This document shows positions 7,223-16,200 of a DNA stretch of 40,025 nucleotides, in pieces. The stretch lies in contig QIAA01000059.1 of NCBI GenBank assembly GCA_003224905.1, positions 1-40,025 on the forward strand, given 5' to 3'. A model generated the notes under the pieces. The model was not told the origin of the DNA and did not search any database. It worked only from the letters and a program-made list of their open reading frames with translations. Origin of the DNA: Acidobacteriota bacterium (GTDB lineage Bacteria > Acidobacteriota > Terriglobia > Terriglobales > Acidobacteriaceae). The first letter of the stretch is position 1. Each line of letters starts with the position of its first letter. The translations under genes were made by a program, and so were the position numbers.

Positions 7223-9248
7223 AGGCTCGAGACTCCTGCAAAGTCGCGTGTGTCAGATTATTCGAAACCCGATCCGCAGCACAGGTGAGTTGCGCGTTGC
7301 CGTACTGATCGATTTCCAGATTCCAGCCCTCGGGAACAAAATATGTGCTGTTCTGAGCTTCGAGGATCGAACAGCCCTGGAGCTTGTTGCCGGGCTTCAG
7401 GGACTCCCATTTGTAAACTTTGGCTCTTCCCTGGCTGCCATATGCGACTGCTCGTTCGATGACGAAAGCCGGGCTGGGATCCTCCGGGCCTGATTCGCTC
7501 ATCACCAGCGCGGGTTTTGAAATCGCCTTGCTCACACGCATGCGGACCAGCTCAATACTCGCCTCCCCTTGGGAGAAACCCGGGCCAAGCTTGCGACGCA
7601 GCTCGTCCGCGCTGACGAAATGCAGTTGCGGACATTTGGCCTGGATCTTCGCACCATCAGGCCTTGTCAATTCCAGTTCCACGGAGAACACTGCATTGTC
7701 CGGCTTGATACCCTCTCCCAACAAGTCGCGGATGCCGGTTGCCTTCATCTCTTCGATCACACGGTTCAATGAGCTGGTATTGATATCTTCCCCGAGGTAA
7801 CGATGAAACCCACGCTCATATACGTGGCAGATGTCTGAGACCGAAGAACCGAAAGCGCTGAACACAGGGCCGAGAGCAAACACGTACACGTCATTTAAAC
7901 CCGACCGCTCGGCGACACCGCAGGCGAACAGGCCGCCGTTGCCCCCGTAAGCGAAAAGAACGTGATCAGACAAGTCCTGTTTCAACTGCCGGCTGGCCGC
8001 GGCGATCATCTCCGCCACCATGTCATGCGCGCGATGAATCACTGCCCGGCAGGTTTCGTCGCCTGAAAGTCCTAAAGGCTTTGCAACGACGCTCTCGATT
8101 GACTTGCGTGCCGCGTCAAGGTCCAGCTGTTTGGCGCCGCCCAGAAAATACTCTGGATTAATCAGTCCAGCCGTAAGGAAAGCGTCCGTCAGAGTTGGGT
8201 TGTCTCCTCCCAACCCGTAACAAACCGGCCCTGGAAATGAACCCATACTCTCGGGGCCAAGTTGCACGCCTTCGCCGGTGCGCTTCACCACGCTGCCTCC
8301 GCCGAGAGCGATTGATCTTAAGTACGGCAGGCTGACGCGCAGCGGAATGCCAAACAGATCGCTTTCCTGCGAATACACAGGCTCGCCGTTCTGAATAACT
8401 CCGACTTTCGCGGTCGTGCCGCCGACATCCAACGCAATCACATTTTTCAGGCCGTAAATTGTTGCCAGGTACCTTGTGCCGTAGAGTCCCAAAACCGGTC
8501 CGGATTCCATCGTGTCGATGGCTCTGGTTTTCGAGACTCCGGCAACGCCTCCATTGATGTGGCTGATCAGAAATGCGCGCGAATATCCCTGCGAATAGCG
8601 CAGTTCATCCTCGGCCTTGAAAAGAGTCGCCGCCAATGCGCTGTGGGTATACGCGTTGATTACGGCGTAGCAGGTACGAGTCATGTCGTCAGTGTTCTGG
8701 CAAATGTCAATTCCCGTCAGAACGGGGACCGAGCCCAGAAAGTGGTCGGGATATTGTTCGTCGATGATTCGCTTGATGTGATGCTCCTGCTCGGGATTCT
8801 GTAACGTCCCTTGCAGGCTCACGCAAATCCGCCGCACCCCGTTCTCCAGCAGTGAACGGACTGCCTTCAGAATGGCGGCGCCGTCTGGTCCATCAATCCC
8901 GATCACGTTATTCTCATTCACCACGCGATTCAGAATCGGGCTGGATTGCTGTGCGCCGTAAAGGTCTCTCTCGTGCCCACGGCTGACAATGAGTCCGATT
9001 CTCGGGCCTCGCAGCTCTGCTAGCACATTTGAGGTGATGGTCGTTGACCAGCGCAGAAGTTCAACCTGCTCGAGAAAATTTGACAAGTCGGAGAAGCCGA
9101 GCTGCACGGCACCTTGCGTGAGGCAATCAAACAGACAGACCGTGAGATCGTGTGGCGTGGAATCGACTTTGGCGCACACCACGCGATCACCATCACTGAA
9201 AATTCCGTCGGTTAACGTGCCGCCAACATCGATATCGACGTTATACAC
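7206..9248 (-). CDS. HyuA-like ATP-binding subunit, first copy (ApcA-like)
   Basis: A 680-residue hydantoinase A/oxoprolinase-family protein. The ASKHA motifs are DIDVGGTLTD at residues 5-14, RWSTTITSNVLAELRGPR near 68-85, GLKNVIALDVGGTTAKVGVI near 270-290, SIALGGGSVV, then GPESMGSFPGPVCYGLGG and FAYGGNGGLFA. It differs clearly from the paralogue two genes on: it has LTD in place of FTD in the first motif and TTAKVG in place of TSFDVG in the second. The two copies are therefore specialised, not a recent duplication. The start overlaps the RutB-like gene by 8 bases. In acetophenone carboxylase one such subunit is proposed to phosphorylate the ketone enolate and the other bicarbonate; assigning this here is inference. 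Confidence 0.88.
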   Translation of the reverse strand: MYNVDIDVGGTLTDGIFSDGDRVVCAKVDSTPHDLTVCLFDCLTQGAVQLGFSDLSNFLEQVELLRWSTTITSNVLAELRGPRIGLIVSRGHERDLYGAQQSSPILNRVVNENNVIGIDGPDGAAILKAVRSLLENGVRRICVSLQGTLQNPEQEHHIKRIIDEQYPDHFLGSVPVLTGIDICQNTDDMTRTCYAVINAYTHSALAATLFKAEDELRYSQGYSRAFLISHINGGVAGVSKTRAIDTMESGPVLGLYGTRYLATIYGLKNVIALDVGGTTAKVGVIQNGEPVYSQESDLFGIPLRVSLPYLRSIALGGGSVVKRTGEGVQLGPESMGSFPGPVCYGLGGDNPTLTDAFLTAGLINPEYFLGGAKQLDLDAARKSIESVVAKPLGLSGDETCRAVIHRAHDMVAEMIAAASRQLKQDLSDHVLFAYGGNGGLFACGVAERSGLNDVYVFALGPVFSAFGSSVSDICHVYERGFHRYLGEDINTSSLNRVIEEMKATGIRDLLGEGIKPDNAVFSVELELTRPDGAKIQAKCPQLHFVSADELRRKLGPGFSQGEASIELVRMRVSKAISKPALVMSESGPEDPSPAFVIERAVAYGSQGRAKVYKWESLKPGNKLQGCSILEAQNSTYFVPEGWNLEIDQYGNAQLTCAADRVSNNLTHATLQESRAYGRQS

Positions 9249-9936
9249 GAGCGCCTCGTAACATGTTCGCGTTCACCGTTTGCACGAATTCTGCGGCTGT
9301 TAGAGTCCACCCGAAATAATTTTCCACGTTGCGAACTGTGGCTTCCTGCAGCATGGAAGGGCCGGCCTGCATCGTAGCGTCATGCAACAGCACTGGCCAG
9401 TAATCGAGGAAAAATGCGTCGCGCAGCGTGGATTCAACGCAAACGTTGGTTGCAATACCCGTAAAGAGCAGAGTCTTGATGCTGCGGGTGCGCAGCATCG
9501 AATCAAGTGGCGTTCCGCAGAAACCGCTGTAGCGCGTCTTGTTCACGACCAGGTCTTCCAGATGGGGCCTGAGTTCTTCCACAACCTCCCAGTCCCACTG
9601 CCCCTCGGTGAGCACTTTGCCTTTCAGCTCTGGACGCTTTCGCATCAGCAGAAGCGCAAGTTCTTTGTGCCAATTGGGAGATTCCGGGCCACCGCTGCTG
9701 GTTAGTTTCGCGTCATATCCCATTTGCAGGTAGACGACCTGAAAACCCGTGTGCCGCGCGGTCTCCAGAACTTCTTTCAGAACTTCGATCACGTGCCGTG
9801 CGCCGCTGATATCGATGCCGGATAGATCGAACATCCCGCCTTTTGAGGCAAAGGCGTTCTGCATATCGACAACCATGATTGCAGCATGTGCAGGATCGAC
9901 TGATATTGGTTCGGGCTTGGTAGGAAAGGTGATCAT
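9241..9936 (-). CDS. Isochorismatase-fold cysteine hydrolase, RutB-like
   Basis: A 231-residue cysteine hydrolase. The catalytic triad of the family is visible: Asp24 in MVVDMQNAF, Lys133 in VVNKTRYSGF and Cys166 in GIATNVCVES. As I recall, the numbering is the same as in E. coli ureidoacrylate amidohydrolase RutB, and the similarity extends over SPNWHK, RYSGF-TPLDS-LR and the C-terminal ENYFGW. No other rut gene is present. The family also contains N-carbamoylsarcosine amidohydrolase, the enzyme that follows the HyuA/HyuB-type N-methylhydantoinase. The gene therefore keeps open a hydantoin or ureide substrate for the neighbouring ATP-dependent enzyme. It lies between the PaaK-like gene (68-base gap) and the first HyuA-like gene (8-base overlap), in the same operon. 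Confidence 0.87.
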   Translation of the reverse strand: MITFPTKPEPISVDPAHAAIMVVDMQNAFASKGGMFDLSGIDISGARHVIEVLKEVLETARHTGFQVVYLQMGYDAKLTSSGGPESPNWHKELALLLMRKRPELKGKVLTEGQWDWEVVEELRPHLEDLVVNKTRYSGFCGTPLDSMLRTRSIKTLLFTGIATNVCVESTLRDAFFLDYWPVLLHDATMQAGPSMLQEATVRNVENYFGWTLTAAEFVQTVNANMLRGARV

Positions 9937-9960
9937 CAGATCAGACGTGACAGCCCATCT

Positions 9961-9983
9961 GGGGACGGGCGTCTCGCCCGCCC
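9961..9983. repeat. Intercistronic GACGGGCGTCTCGCCCG hairpin repeat
   Basis: The 68-base gap between the PaaK-like and RutB-like genes contains CGGGCG (9966-9971), a TCT loop and CGCCCG (9975-9980), a perfect 6-bp stem. The sequence resembles a family of short repeats common between genes in acidobacterial and some planctomycete genomes (recalled, not searched). There is no T-tract, so it is more likely an RNA stability or processing element than a terminator. Confidence 0.55.
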
Positions 9984-10004
9984 AACCGAGCTCGGCAGTT
10001 TGCT

Positions 10005-11348
10005 CTACACCGCGACTTTATTCTCGTACGCCTTCTTCACTAGCTGTCCCTTCATCTCATAACGCGGCAATGTGCCCGGTGCAACCAAATTCACCGAGGC
10101 ACTCACCGTCAACACGGCTTTAATCTTGCGCTCGATTTCCGTTCTCAGGGCGGTCAGATCGCACGCTGCATCCGCGTATTCCGCCACCACTTTCATCGGA
10201 GGGGCGACTTTCGGCCCCGGCTCATCAAGCACGATCTGAATCTCTCCCGTGGTCTGGGGATGAAACCCGGAAACCACGTCCTTTACGGCGGATGGAAACA
10301 CATTGACCCCGAGCACAATGAGCATGTCGTCCATGCGCCCGACGCAGCGCAGCTTGAAGCCGGTGCGCCCGCACCGACACTCAGTGCCCAGAACCGTGAC
10401 CCGGTCGCGTGTGCGGAATCTTAGCAAAGGCACGCATTCCCGCTCCAGGCTCGTATAGACGAGTTCACCGGTGACGCCGGTCTCAATCGGCAAACTCTCT
10501 CCGCTCTCCGGATCGACGATTTCCGCGAACACGTATTCGGGCACGTTGAAGTGCATGCCCGACTGATCCGGGCACTCACTGAAAATAATGGGCACCATGT
10601 CAGCATTGCCGAGCCCTTCCGTCACCCGTGCACCCCAATCCGCCTGCAGCTTTGCGCGCACAGCCGGAATGCCCGCTCCCGGCTCAGCCCCGCAGAAAAT
10701 CTTCTTCAGCCCGAGTTCTCGAGGCTCAATCTCGGCCTCGCGCCGCACCCAATCCGCAAAGTACGCAGCGTAGGAGGGCGTACAGTGCATGGCATTCGCC
10801 TTCAGCAACTGGATCGCGTACAGCGCCTTTTCCGAAGCCCCGGTGCCGATGGGAACAAACATTGCGCCGGCGAATTCAATCGCGTCTTTCACCGGAAGGC
10901 CGCCGGCAAACAGTGTGAGCCCGGCAGCGTGGATCACGATGTCCGGCTTCCGGAGGCCTTGCGTATAGAAAGATCGGGCCGTGGCTTTCGTCCAAACCTC
11001 CGCATCGCGCCGCGTGAGCCCGACGAAGCTGGGCTTTCCCGTCGTCCCCGTGGAGCTTTGTACGCGGATGATGTCATCTAAATCAGCGGCTATGTGCTTG
11101 CCCAGCGGCGGGAAGGCCGCCTGACTCTCACGAAGTTCTTCTTTGGTGGTGAATGGAAAGCGCTGCAAATCCCCCAGACAACGATAATGTTCGCGCCGAA
11201 GATCCGCAGCGCGGAATTTTTCCTGGTAGAACACAGATCTCACAAACAGGTAATCGAGTTGTTTGGCGAGCCTGGCGTCCTGAAGTTTCTGAATTTCTTC
11301 GTGAGTGGCGGTTTCGATTCTCTCGTCCAGATACTCCGAGGCAGCCAT
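10005..11348 (-). CDS. Phenylacetate-CoA ligase-like (PaaK family) AMP-forming CoA ligase
   Basis: A 447-residue adenylate-forming ligase of the compact PaaK type. Visible elements are YFL-like N-terminal helices (LAKQLDYLFVRSVFYQEKF), the P-loop RVQSSTGTTGKPSFVGLT near residues 93-110, FCGAEPGAG near 218, the LGNADMVP acid/adenine region, and RFRTRDRVTVL and GRMDDMLIVLGVNVFPSA near 340-360. The enzyme would activate an aromatic or oxo-acid to its CoA thioester with ATP. It is the first gene of the minus-strand operon, and the TetR-type palindrome overlaps its predicted -10. By analogy with benzoylacetate-CoA ligase in acetophenone breakdown it may activate the carboxylation product. A second ligase of a different type is encoded divergently, so the division of labour is open. 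Confidence 0.87.
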   Translation of the reverse strand: MAASEYLDERIETATHEEIQKLQDARLAKQLDYLFVRSVFYQEKFRAADLRREHYRCLGDLQRFPFTTKEELRESQAAFPPLGKHIAADLDDIIRVQSSTGTTGKPSFVGLTRRDAEVWTKATARSFYTQGLRKPDIVIHAAGLTLFAGGLPVKDAIEFAGAMFVPIGTGASEKALYAIQLLKANAMHCTPSYAAYFADWVRREAEIEPRELGLKKIFCGAEPGAGIPAVRAKLQADWGARVTEGLGNADMVPIIFSECPDQSGMHFNVPEYVFAEIVDPESGESLPIETGVTGELVYTSLERECVPLLRFRTRDRVTVLGTECRCGRTGFKLRCVGRMDDMLIVLGVNVFPSAVKDVVSGFHPQTTGEIQIVLDEPGPKVAPPMKVVAEYADAACDLTALRTEIERKIKAVLTVSASVNLVAPGTLPRYEMKGQLVKKAYENKVAV

Positions 11349-11385
11349 GTGGGAAGAATGAACGGCTCAGCGCGCCCTAGACTCT

Positions 11386-11399
11386 ATCGAACGTACGTT
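11386..11399. promoter_or_regulatory. TetR operator, copy 2, in the divergent promoter region
   Basis: ATCGAACGTACGTT, containing the perfect 10-bp palindrome AACGTACGTT (11390-11399). It sits between the divergently transcribed PaaK-like gene (start 11348) and acyl-CoA synthetase gene (start 11485). It overlaps the predicted -10 of the minus-strand promoter and touches a perfect TATAAT (11399-11404) on the plus strand, so one bound dimer could block both directions. Confidence 0.8.
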
Positions 11400-11426
11400 A
11401 TAATTTGCAAGTTTTCTCTCCGGCAA
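11397..11426 (-). promoter_or_regulatory. Promoter of the PaaK-like/carboxylase operon
   Basis: On the minus strand a -35 TTGCCG (11421-11426) is followed after 18 bases by a -10 TATAAC (11397-11402), which overlaps the operator by three bases. On the opposite strand TATAAT at 11399-11404 may serve the acyl-CoA synthetase, although no good -35 is seen for it. The geometry supports repression by the TetR protein. Confidence 0.55.
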
Positions 11427-11484
11427 AGCTTCAATCGCCAAGGGCAAAAACATAGCAAGATTAGTTGCAAGTCAAGGGGATGGC

Positions 11485-13098
11485 ATGCGCGGCACGATGA
11501 TGGATTATCCGCTGACGCTCATCCATATTCTTGAGCGCGTCGGCAAACTGTTTCCCGAAGTTGACGTCCTCTCGCGCCTGCCAGATCGCTCCCTTCACCG
11601 ATATACCTACGCTGATTTCTACCGCCGTGCACGTGCGTTGGCAGAAGCGCTGCAGAAGAGCGGGCTTCGGCGCGGAGACCGCGTTGCCACATTGATGTGG
11701 AATCACTACGCCCACCTGGAAGCCTATTACGGAATTCCAGCGGCTGGTGGAGTCACACATACGCTCAACCTGAGGCTTGCTCCACAAGATATCGCTTATA
11801 TCGCAAACCACGCCGCAGACAGATTTCTCATCGTCGACGACATCCTCCTTCCGCTCTACGAGAAACTGAAGAACTCAACCCAATTTGAGAGGGTCATAGT
11901 AGTTCCGCTGACGGCAGAGCCGGTGGGGCCGGGTTTCGAGAATTATGAGGAATTTATCAGCGCAAGCTCCGGGCAATTTGACTATCCCAACCTGGAGGAA
12001 AACGAAGCGGCTTCCATGTGCTACACCTCCGGGACAACAGGCAGGCCGAAGGGCGTCGTCTTCACCCATCGTTCTGTCGTGCTGCACACGCTGATCGAGA
12101 CCACCGCAGACAACTTCGCTATCAGCCACAACGACGTCCTCTTGCCCGTCGTCTCGATGTTTCACGTCAACGGATGGGGTCTGCCCTTTTCCGCCGCATT
12201 GACGGGTTGCAAGCTGGTTCTTCCTGGGCCGCATCTGGATGCGGAGAGTCTGTTGGAACTCATGGAAACCCAAAATGTGACGGTCGCGGCCGGCGTTCCA
12301 ACAGTTTGGCTGAACGTCATTGAAAACCTGGAAAAGAACCCTGGACGCTGGAAGCTGCTGCCTATGCGAGTTTTGGTCGGCGGGGCTGCGCCGCCAGTGG
12401 CGCTGATTCGCAAGCTGGACCAGTACGGCATCCGACTGATCCAGGGCTGGGGGCTGACGGAGAGCAGTCCTGAAGCCACTACCAATCAGCTCAAGGCATA
12501 TATGCAGAGTTGGTCCGACGAGGAGAAGTATGCAGTCACAGCCATGGCGGGCATTCCCACGCCGCTGACCGAGCTCCGGATCGTGAGCGAGGACGGTGAG
12601 GTGCCGAGGGACGGCAAGACCATGGGCGAAATCCAGCTGCGCGGTGCATGGGTGGCCTCGAGCTATTACAACCTGCCGGAAGAAAAGAATAAGTGGACCG
12701 ATGACGGCTGGCTTCGGACCGGCGACGTCGGTGTGCTCGACCAGCACGGATACTTGAAAGTCGCGGATCGCACAAAAGACCTGGTCAAGTCGGGAGGAGA
12801 GTGGATTAGTTCTCTTGACCTGGAAAATGCATTGGTGGCCCATCCCGACGTGCGGGAAGCAGCTGTAATCGCCGTCTCACACCCAAAGTGGCAGGAGAGG
12901 CCAGTAGCTTTTATCGTCGCGAAGGACGGGGCACAACCGGCACCGAAAGAACTGCGCGAGTTCCTCGCGGACAAGTTCGCGAAATGGCAGGTGCCCGACG
13001 CATTCGTCTTTGTGGACGAACTGCCGCACACGTCCACGGGCAAACTGCTCAAGACTGAACTGAGGCGACGATGCCAAGACTGGAAGTGGGAAACGTAG
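11485..13098 (+). CDS. AMP-forming acyl-CoA synthetase (AlkK/FadD-like)
   Basis: A 537-residue ANL-superfamily ligase. The P-loop CYTSGTTGRPKGVVFTH lies near residues 178-194, the adenine motif GWGLTESSP near 322, the hinge region YYNLPEEKNKWTDDGWLRTGDVG near 395-417, and the C-terminal lysine motif in TSTGKLLKTELRR near 520-532. Length and motif spacing fit medium/long-chain fatty-acid or aryl-acid CoA ligases of the AlkK group. AAGGGGA ends four bases before the chosen ATG; in-frame ATGs at 11497 and 11500 are alternatives. It is transcribed away from the PaaK-like gene across a shared operator, so it should be induced together with the carboxylase operon. Substrate preference cannot be read from the motifs. 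Confidence 0.9.
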   Translation: MRGTMMDYPLTLIHILERVGKLFPEVDVLSRLPDRSLHRYTYADFYRRARALAEALQKSGLRRGDRVATLMWNHYAHLEAYYGIPAAGGVTHTLNLRLAPQDIAYIANHAADRFLIVDDILLPLYEKLKNSTQFERVIVVPLTAEPVGPGFENYEEFISASSGQFDYPNLEENEAASMCYTSGTTGRPKGVVFTHRSVVLHTLIETTADNFAISHNDVLLPVVSMFHVNGWGLPFSAALTGCKLVLPGPHLDAESLLELMETQNVTVAAGVPTVWLNVIENLEKNPGRWKLLPMRVLVGGAAPPVALIRKLDQYGIRLIQGWGLTESSPEATTNQLKAYMQSWSDEEKYAVTAMAGIPTPLTELRIVSEDGEVPRDGKTMGEIQLRGAWVASSYYNLPEEKNKWTDDGWLRTGDVGVLDQHGYLKVADRTKDLVKSGGEWISSLDLENALVAHPDVREAAVIAVSHPKWQERPVAFIVAKDGAQPAPKELREFLADKFAKWQVPDAFVFVDELPHTSTGKLLKTELRRRCQDWKWET

Positions 13099-13130
13099 GG
13101 CGGGCTCGCTGATTTGCCGAATGAATCCGC

Positions 13131-13171
13131 CGTCATCCTGGTGCAAAGCGAAGCGAGCCGGAAGAATCTCT
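13131..13171 (+). repeat. Degenerate GTCATCCTG...GCGAAGCGAG intergenic repeat
   Basis: Between the convergent synthetase and TonB receptor genes the sequence begins GTCATCCTGGTGCAAAGCG, followed by AAGCGAGCCGGAAGAATCTC. This is a diverged copy of the GTCATCCTGAGCGAAGCG-type repeat that is abundant between genes in acidobacteria (recalled, not searched). Only one copy is seen in this window. Confidence 0.5.
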
Positions 13172-13237
13172 ACATTCTGCCTTCTCCTCACCCACAAGCG
13201 GGCAAGTTGGAGAGCTTCTAGATCTTGCCGCCGACTG

Positions 13238-16200
13238 CTAAAACGAAAACTTGACAACAAACTGTAACTGCCGCGGGTTGAGCATGGTGCGAGGCACGCC
13301 GAAATTCGAATTTGGAAATCCGGGAACAGCGAATTGCGGTGGACGAAACGGTGGTCCGGCGGCAACCTCTGGCGGAATCTGACCGGCAGCGACCAACTCG
13401 CCTTCGGTCGGACACGCCGACTGCCCTTGCTGAATTGCAAGGGAAGCATCATCGCGAAAGCGTCTGGGGACAGCCCCACAGAATACTGGAGAACCATAGA
13501 CACTGAATACTTCGTCCACGTTCTGCCTATTCAGCACATTGAAGGCGTCAAACATGAAATCAGCCCTCAAGTGCTCCGTCATTTGGAAGCTGCGAGAAAC
13601 CCGCAGGTCCCAAGTACGAAGCGGGTCACCGATGTATGTATTTCGGCCAATGAGCCCCACCCGATCTGTTACAGGATTGGTATCTCCATTCGCATCGCCA
13701 CCTTCGAAAGTAGTGAAGGGCCGGCCCGTTTGAATCGTGATAATGCTGCTGAAGGTCCAGTTTCTGCCCAGAGGAAAACCGCGTTTGGGTGTGGATGCGC
13801 TGAAGTTCGTGACAAATCGGTGACGCACGTCCTGGTTCGAATTGCCTCGCTCGGAAATGTTGTCAAACTGATTTTGTGGCAAGTTGATGAAGGTTGTGAA
13901 GTTTCCGTTGTCGATGATATGCGAGAAGGTGTAGTTGGCATTGAGACTGAAATACTTGCCGAGCCTCTCGATACCCTGAACCGTCAAACCGTGATAAATG
14001 GCATTTACGACATTGAAGTTGTAATCGAGAAATCCACCATTGGGGAATTCCTGCCCGCTGAAGTTCGGAGGGCCGGTGAAGTAAGGTTTGCCGACGAGCA
14101 GTTGTGGAGTGCCTTCGCAGTTGCTCGTAGTGCTGTTGGGATTGAGCCACCCTTGGGCTATCGAGGGATTGCCGGGCTTACTTGTGCCCACTGGACATGC
14201 CGTGTTGAGCCCATTTCCCAGGACTAACCGATGGGCCTGCACCATTAGGTATCCCACGTCAAGCGTTAAGCCCTTACCGATTTCGCGGTCTATCTCTAAG
14301 CTCGCTTGGGTAGCATAAGGAAGCTTGCTGCGGTGGCGATCCATACCTCCCGCCCCTACGAAGCAGGTAAATTGTCCGGTTGCAGGGTCACAGGTACCCT
14401 GCAGGAATTCATTAGGTAGCGTACCCGTTGTCAGTATGAACTGCGCAACGTCGGCTGCGTTTGAGAAACACGGCAAGCCGGGCGGAAGAAAAGGACCAAC
14501 ACTGCAGTTTACGGGTGGTGGTACGACCCCCGGTGCGCTGGCAAGGTTCAATTGCCAACCCCCCGTCTCGGCACCCTTGCGAACCTGTGGAAGAGTTATC
14601 CCCGGCAAAAACCCGGGAATCGTCTTCTGGTTCCCGGTGATGAAAAAGAAGGTCATGTTATTGCGGTCGAAAAAGAGTCCGGCCCCGGCGCGAATTACGG
14701 TTTTGTTATCCGGGGAATAGGCAAGCCCAACTCTTGGCTGAACCGCCTTCCAATATGAGTCAATCTGCTGATCCAAGCCGGTTTCAAAATCGTAGCGAAC
14801 ACCATAGTTAAATGTGAGCTTAGGCGTTAACCGCCACTGATCCTGCAGAAAGAAGCCGTAGTAGCCATGATTTAGCTTGAATTGATAGCTGTTTCTCAGC
14901 GAGGACGGAAAGGCATTAGACCAGTTCACGGTATCCAGCGGGAAGTTGTTGGTAAGTGGCGGCTGGCCGTCCTGATAGCCAGTTCTGGCCAGCGCGGTTC
15001 CCCAGAAGGTCGCACCGACCCCGCCGAAATTGAGAAATGGAGGTTCGGGGGGCTCGCCAGTGGGGAGAGGACATGCAGGCTGCCCAGAGATGGGAGCCAG
15101 TGCTGGTCCACCCGGCTCATTAACGAAGTTGGCGAAAACAAAGAGGCAGTTGAGGTCCGGTAGGATGATGCGCGTCGGTGTGAACCCCGGATAAATTGTG
15201 GCGTCCCAGATGTTGTTGGAATCAAATCCGAACTTCCAATAGTGATTGCCCTTTACCAACCCAAAAGTGTCGGAGAACTGAACCCGGCTTTCGTAGATAG
15301 AATCCAGAGTTCCGAAGTTATGCCCGAATTCCAGGTCGTTCGGGATGCTCAGGTCGGGCTGACCCGTTGCGCCGGGAAAGTTGTAATGGCGTCTCGCGTA
15401 CTGTGCCAAGACAGTATTCACCAATTGCGGTTTCAGTAGGCTGTTCAATGTGCCGACGAGCGCCTGATCGCGAATGAACAGATTCCGTCCACCGCTTGGA
15501 GTGCCAATACCGCCGCCATCCTCTGTATTACCCACCAACTGATTCAGATCCCGCGCGTCTTCCACGTTATAACGAATCGCCAGCCTGTTATTGTTGCTTA
15601 CCTGATGGTCGAGTCTGGCGAAACCGTAATCGTTGTCCTTGGTTTTCAGTGCATCGAGCGGTTCGGCAGGGATGCCGAGATACGATTTTGCTAAGTTGAT
15701 AGTGGCGAGATTATCCCTGAAGTCAGCCGGCAGAGGAGGAAACTCGGCGCGGCGCTGCCCTTCGTAGTTCATGAAGAAAAAAGTCTTGTTCTTAGCGATA
15801 GGGCCACCCAGTGTGCCGCCGAATTGATTCTGCCGCAGAGCAAAAGGCGCTGGCCGGGGCTGCAAAAGAGACCGCGAATCAAGGGCGCTATTTTGCAAGT
15901 AGTCGTAAATTGAACCGTGGAGTTCGTTGGTCCCTGACTTGGTCACAACGTTGACGATCCCGCCTAAAGCACGCCCGTACTCCGATCCGAAGCTGTTGTT
16001 GACGACGCGAAACTCGGAGACTGATTCCTGCGGTGGCGTGGCCCGCTGCACTCCCGTATTCGAGTTGATGAAGTCGGCCCCGTCTACCGTGACTTCATTG
16101 CTGAATGACCGCATGCCACCAAAGGAGATTTGCGTGATCTCAAATTCAGTGAATGTGGTTCCAAGACTGGTTCGCCCCGAAGCCACACCGGGGGTTAGGA

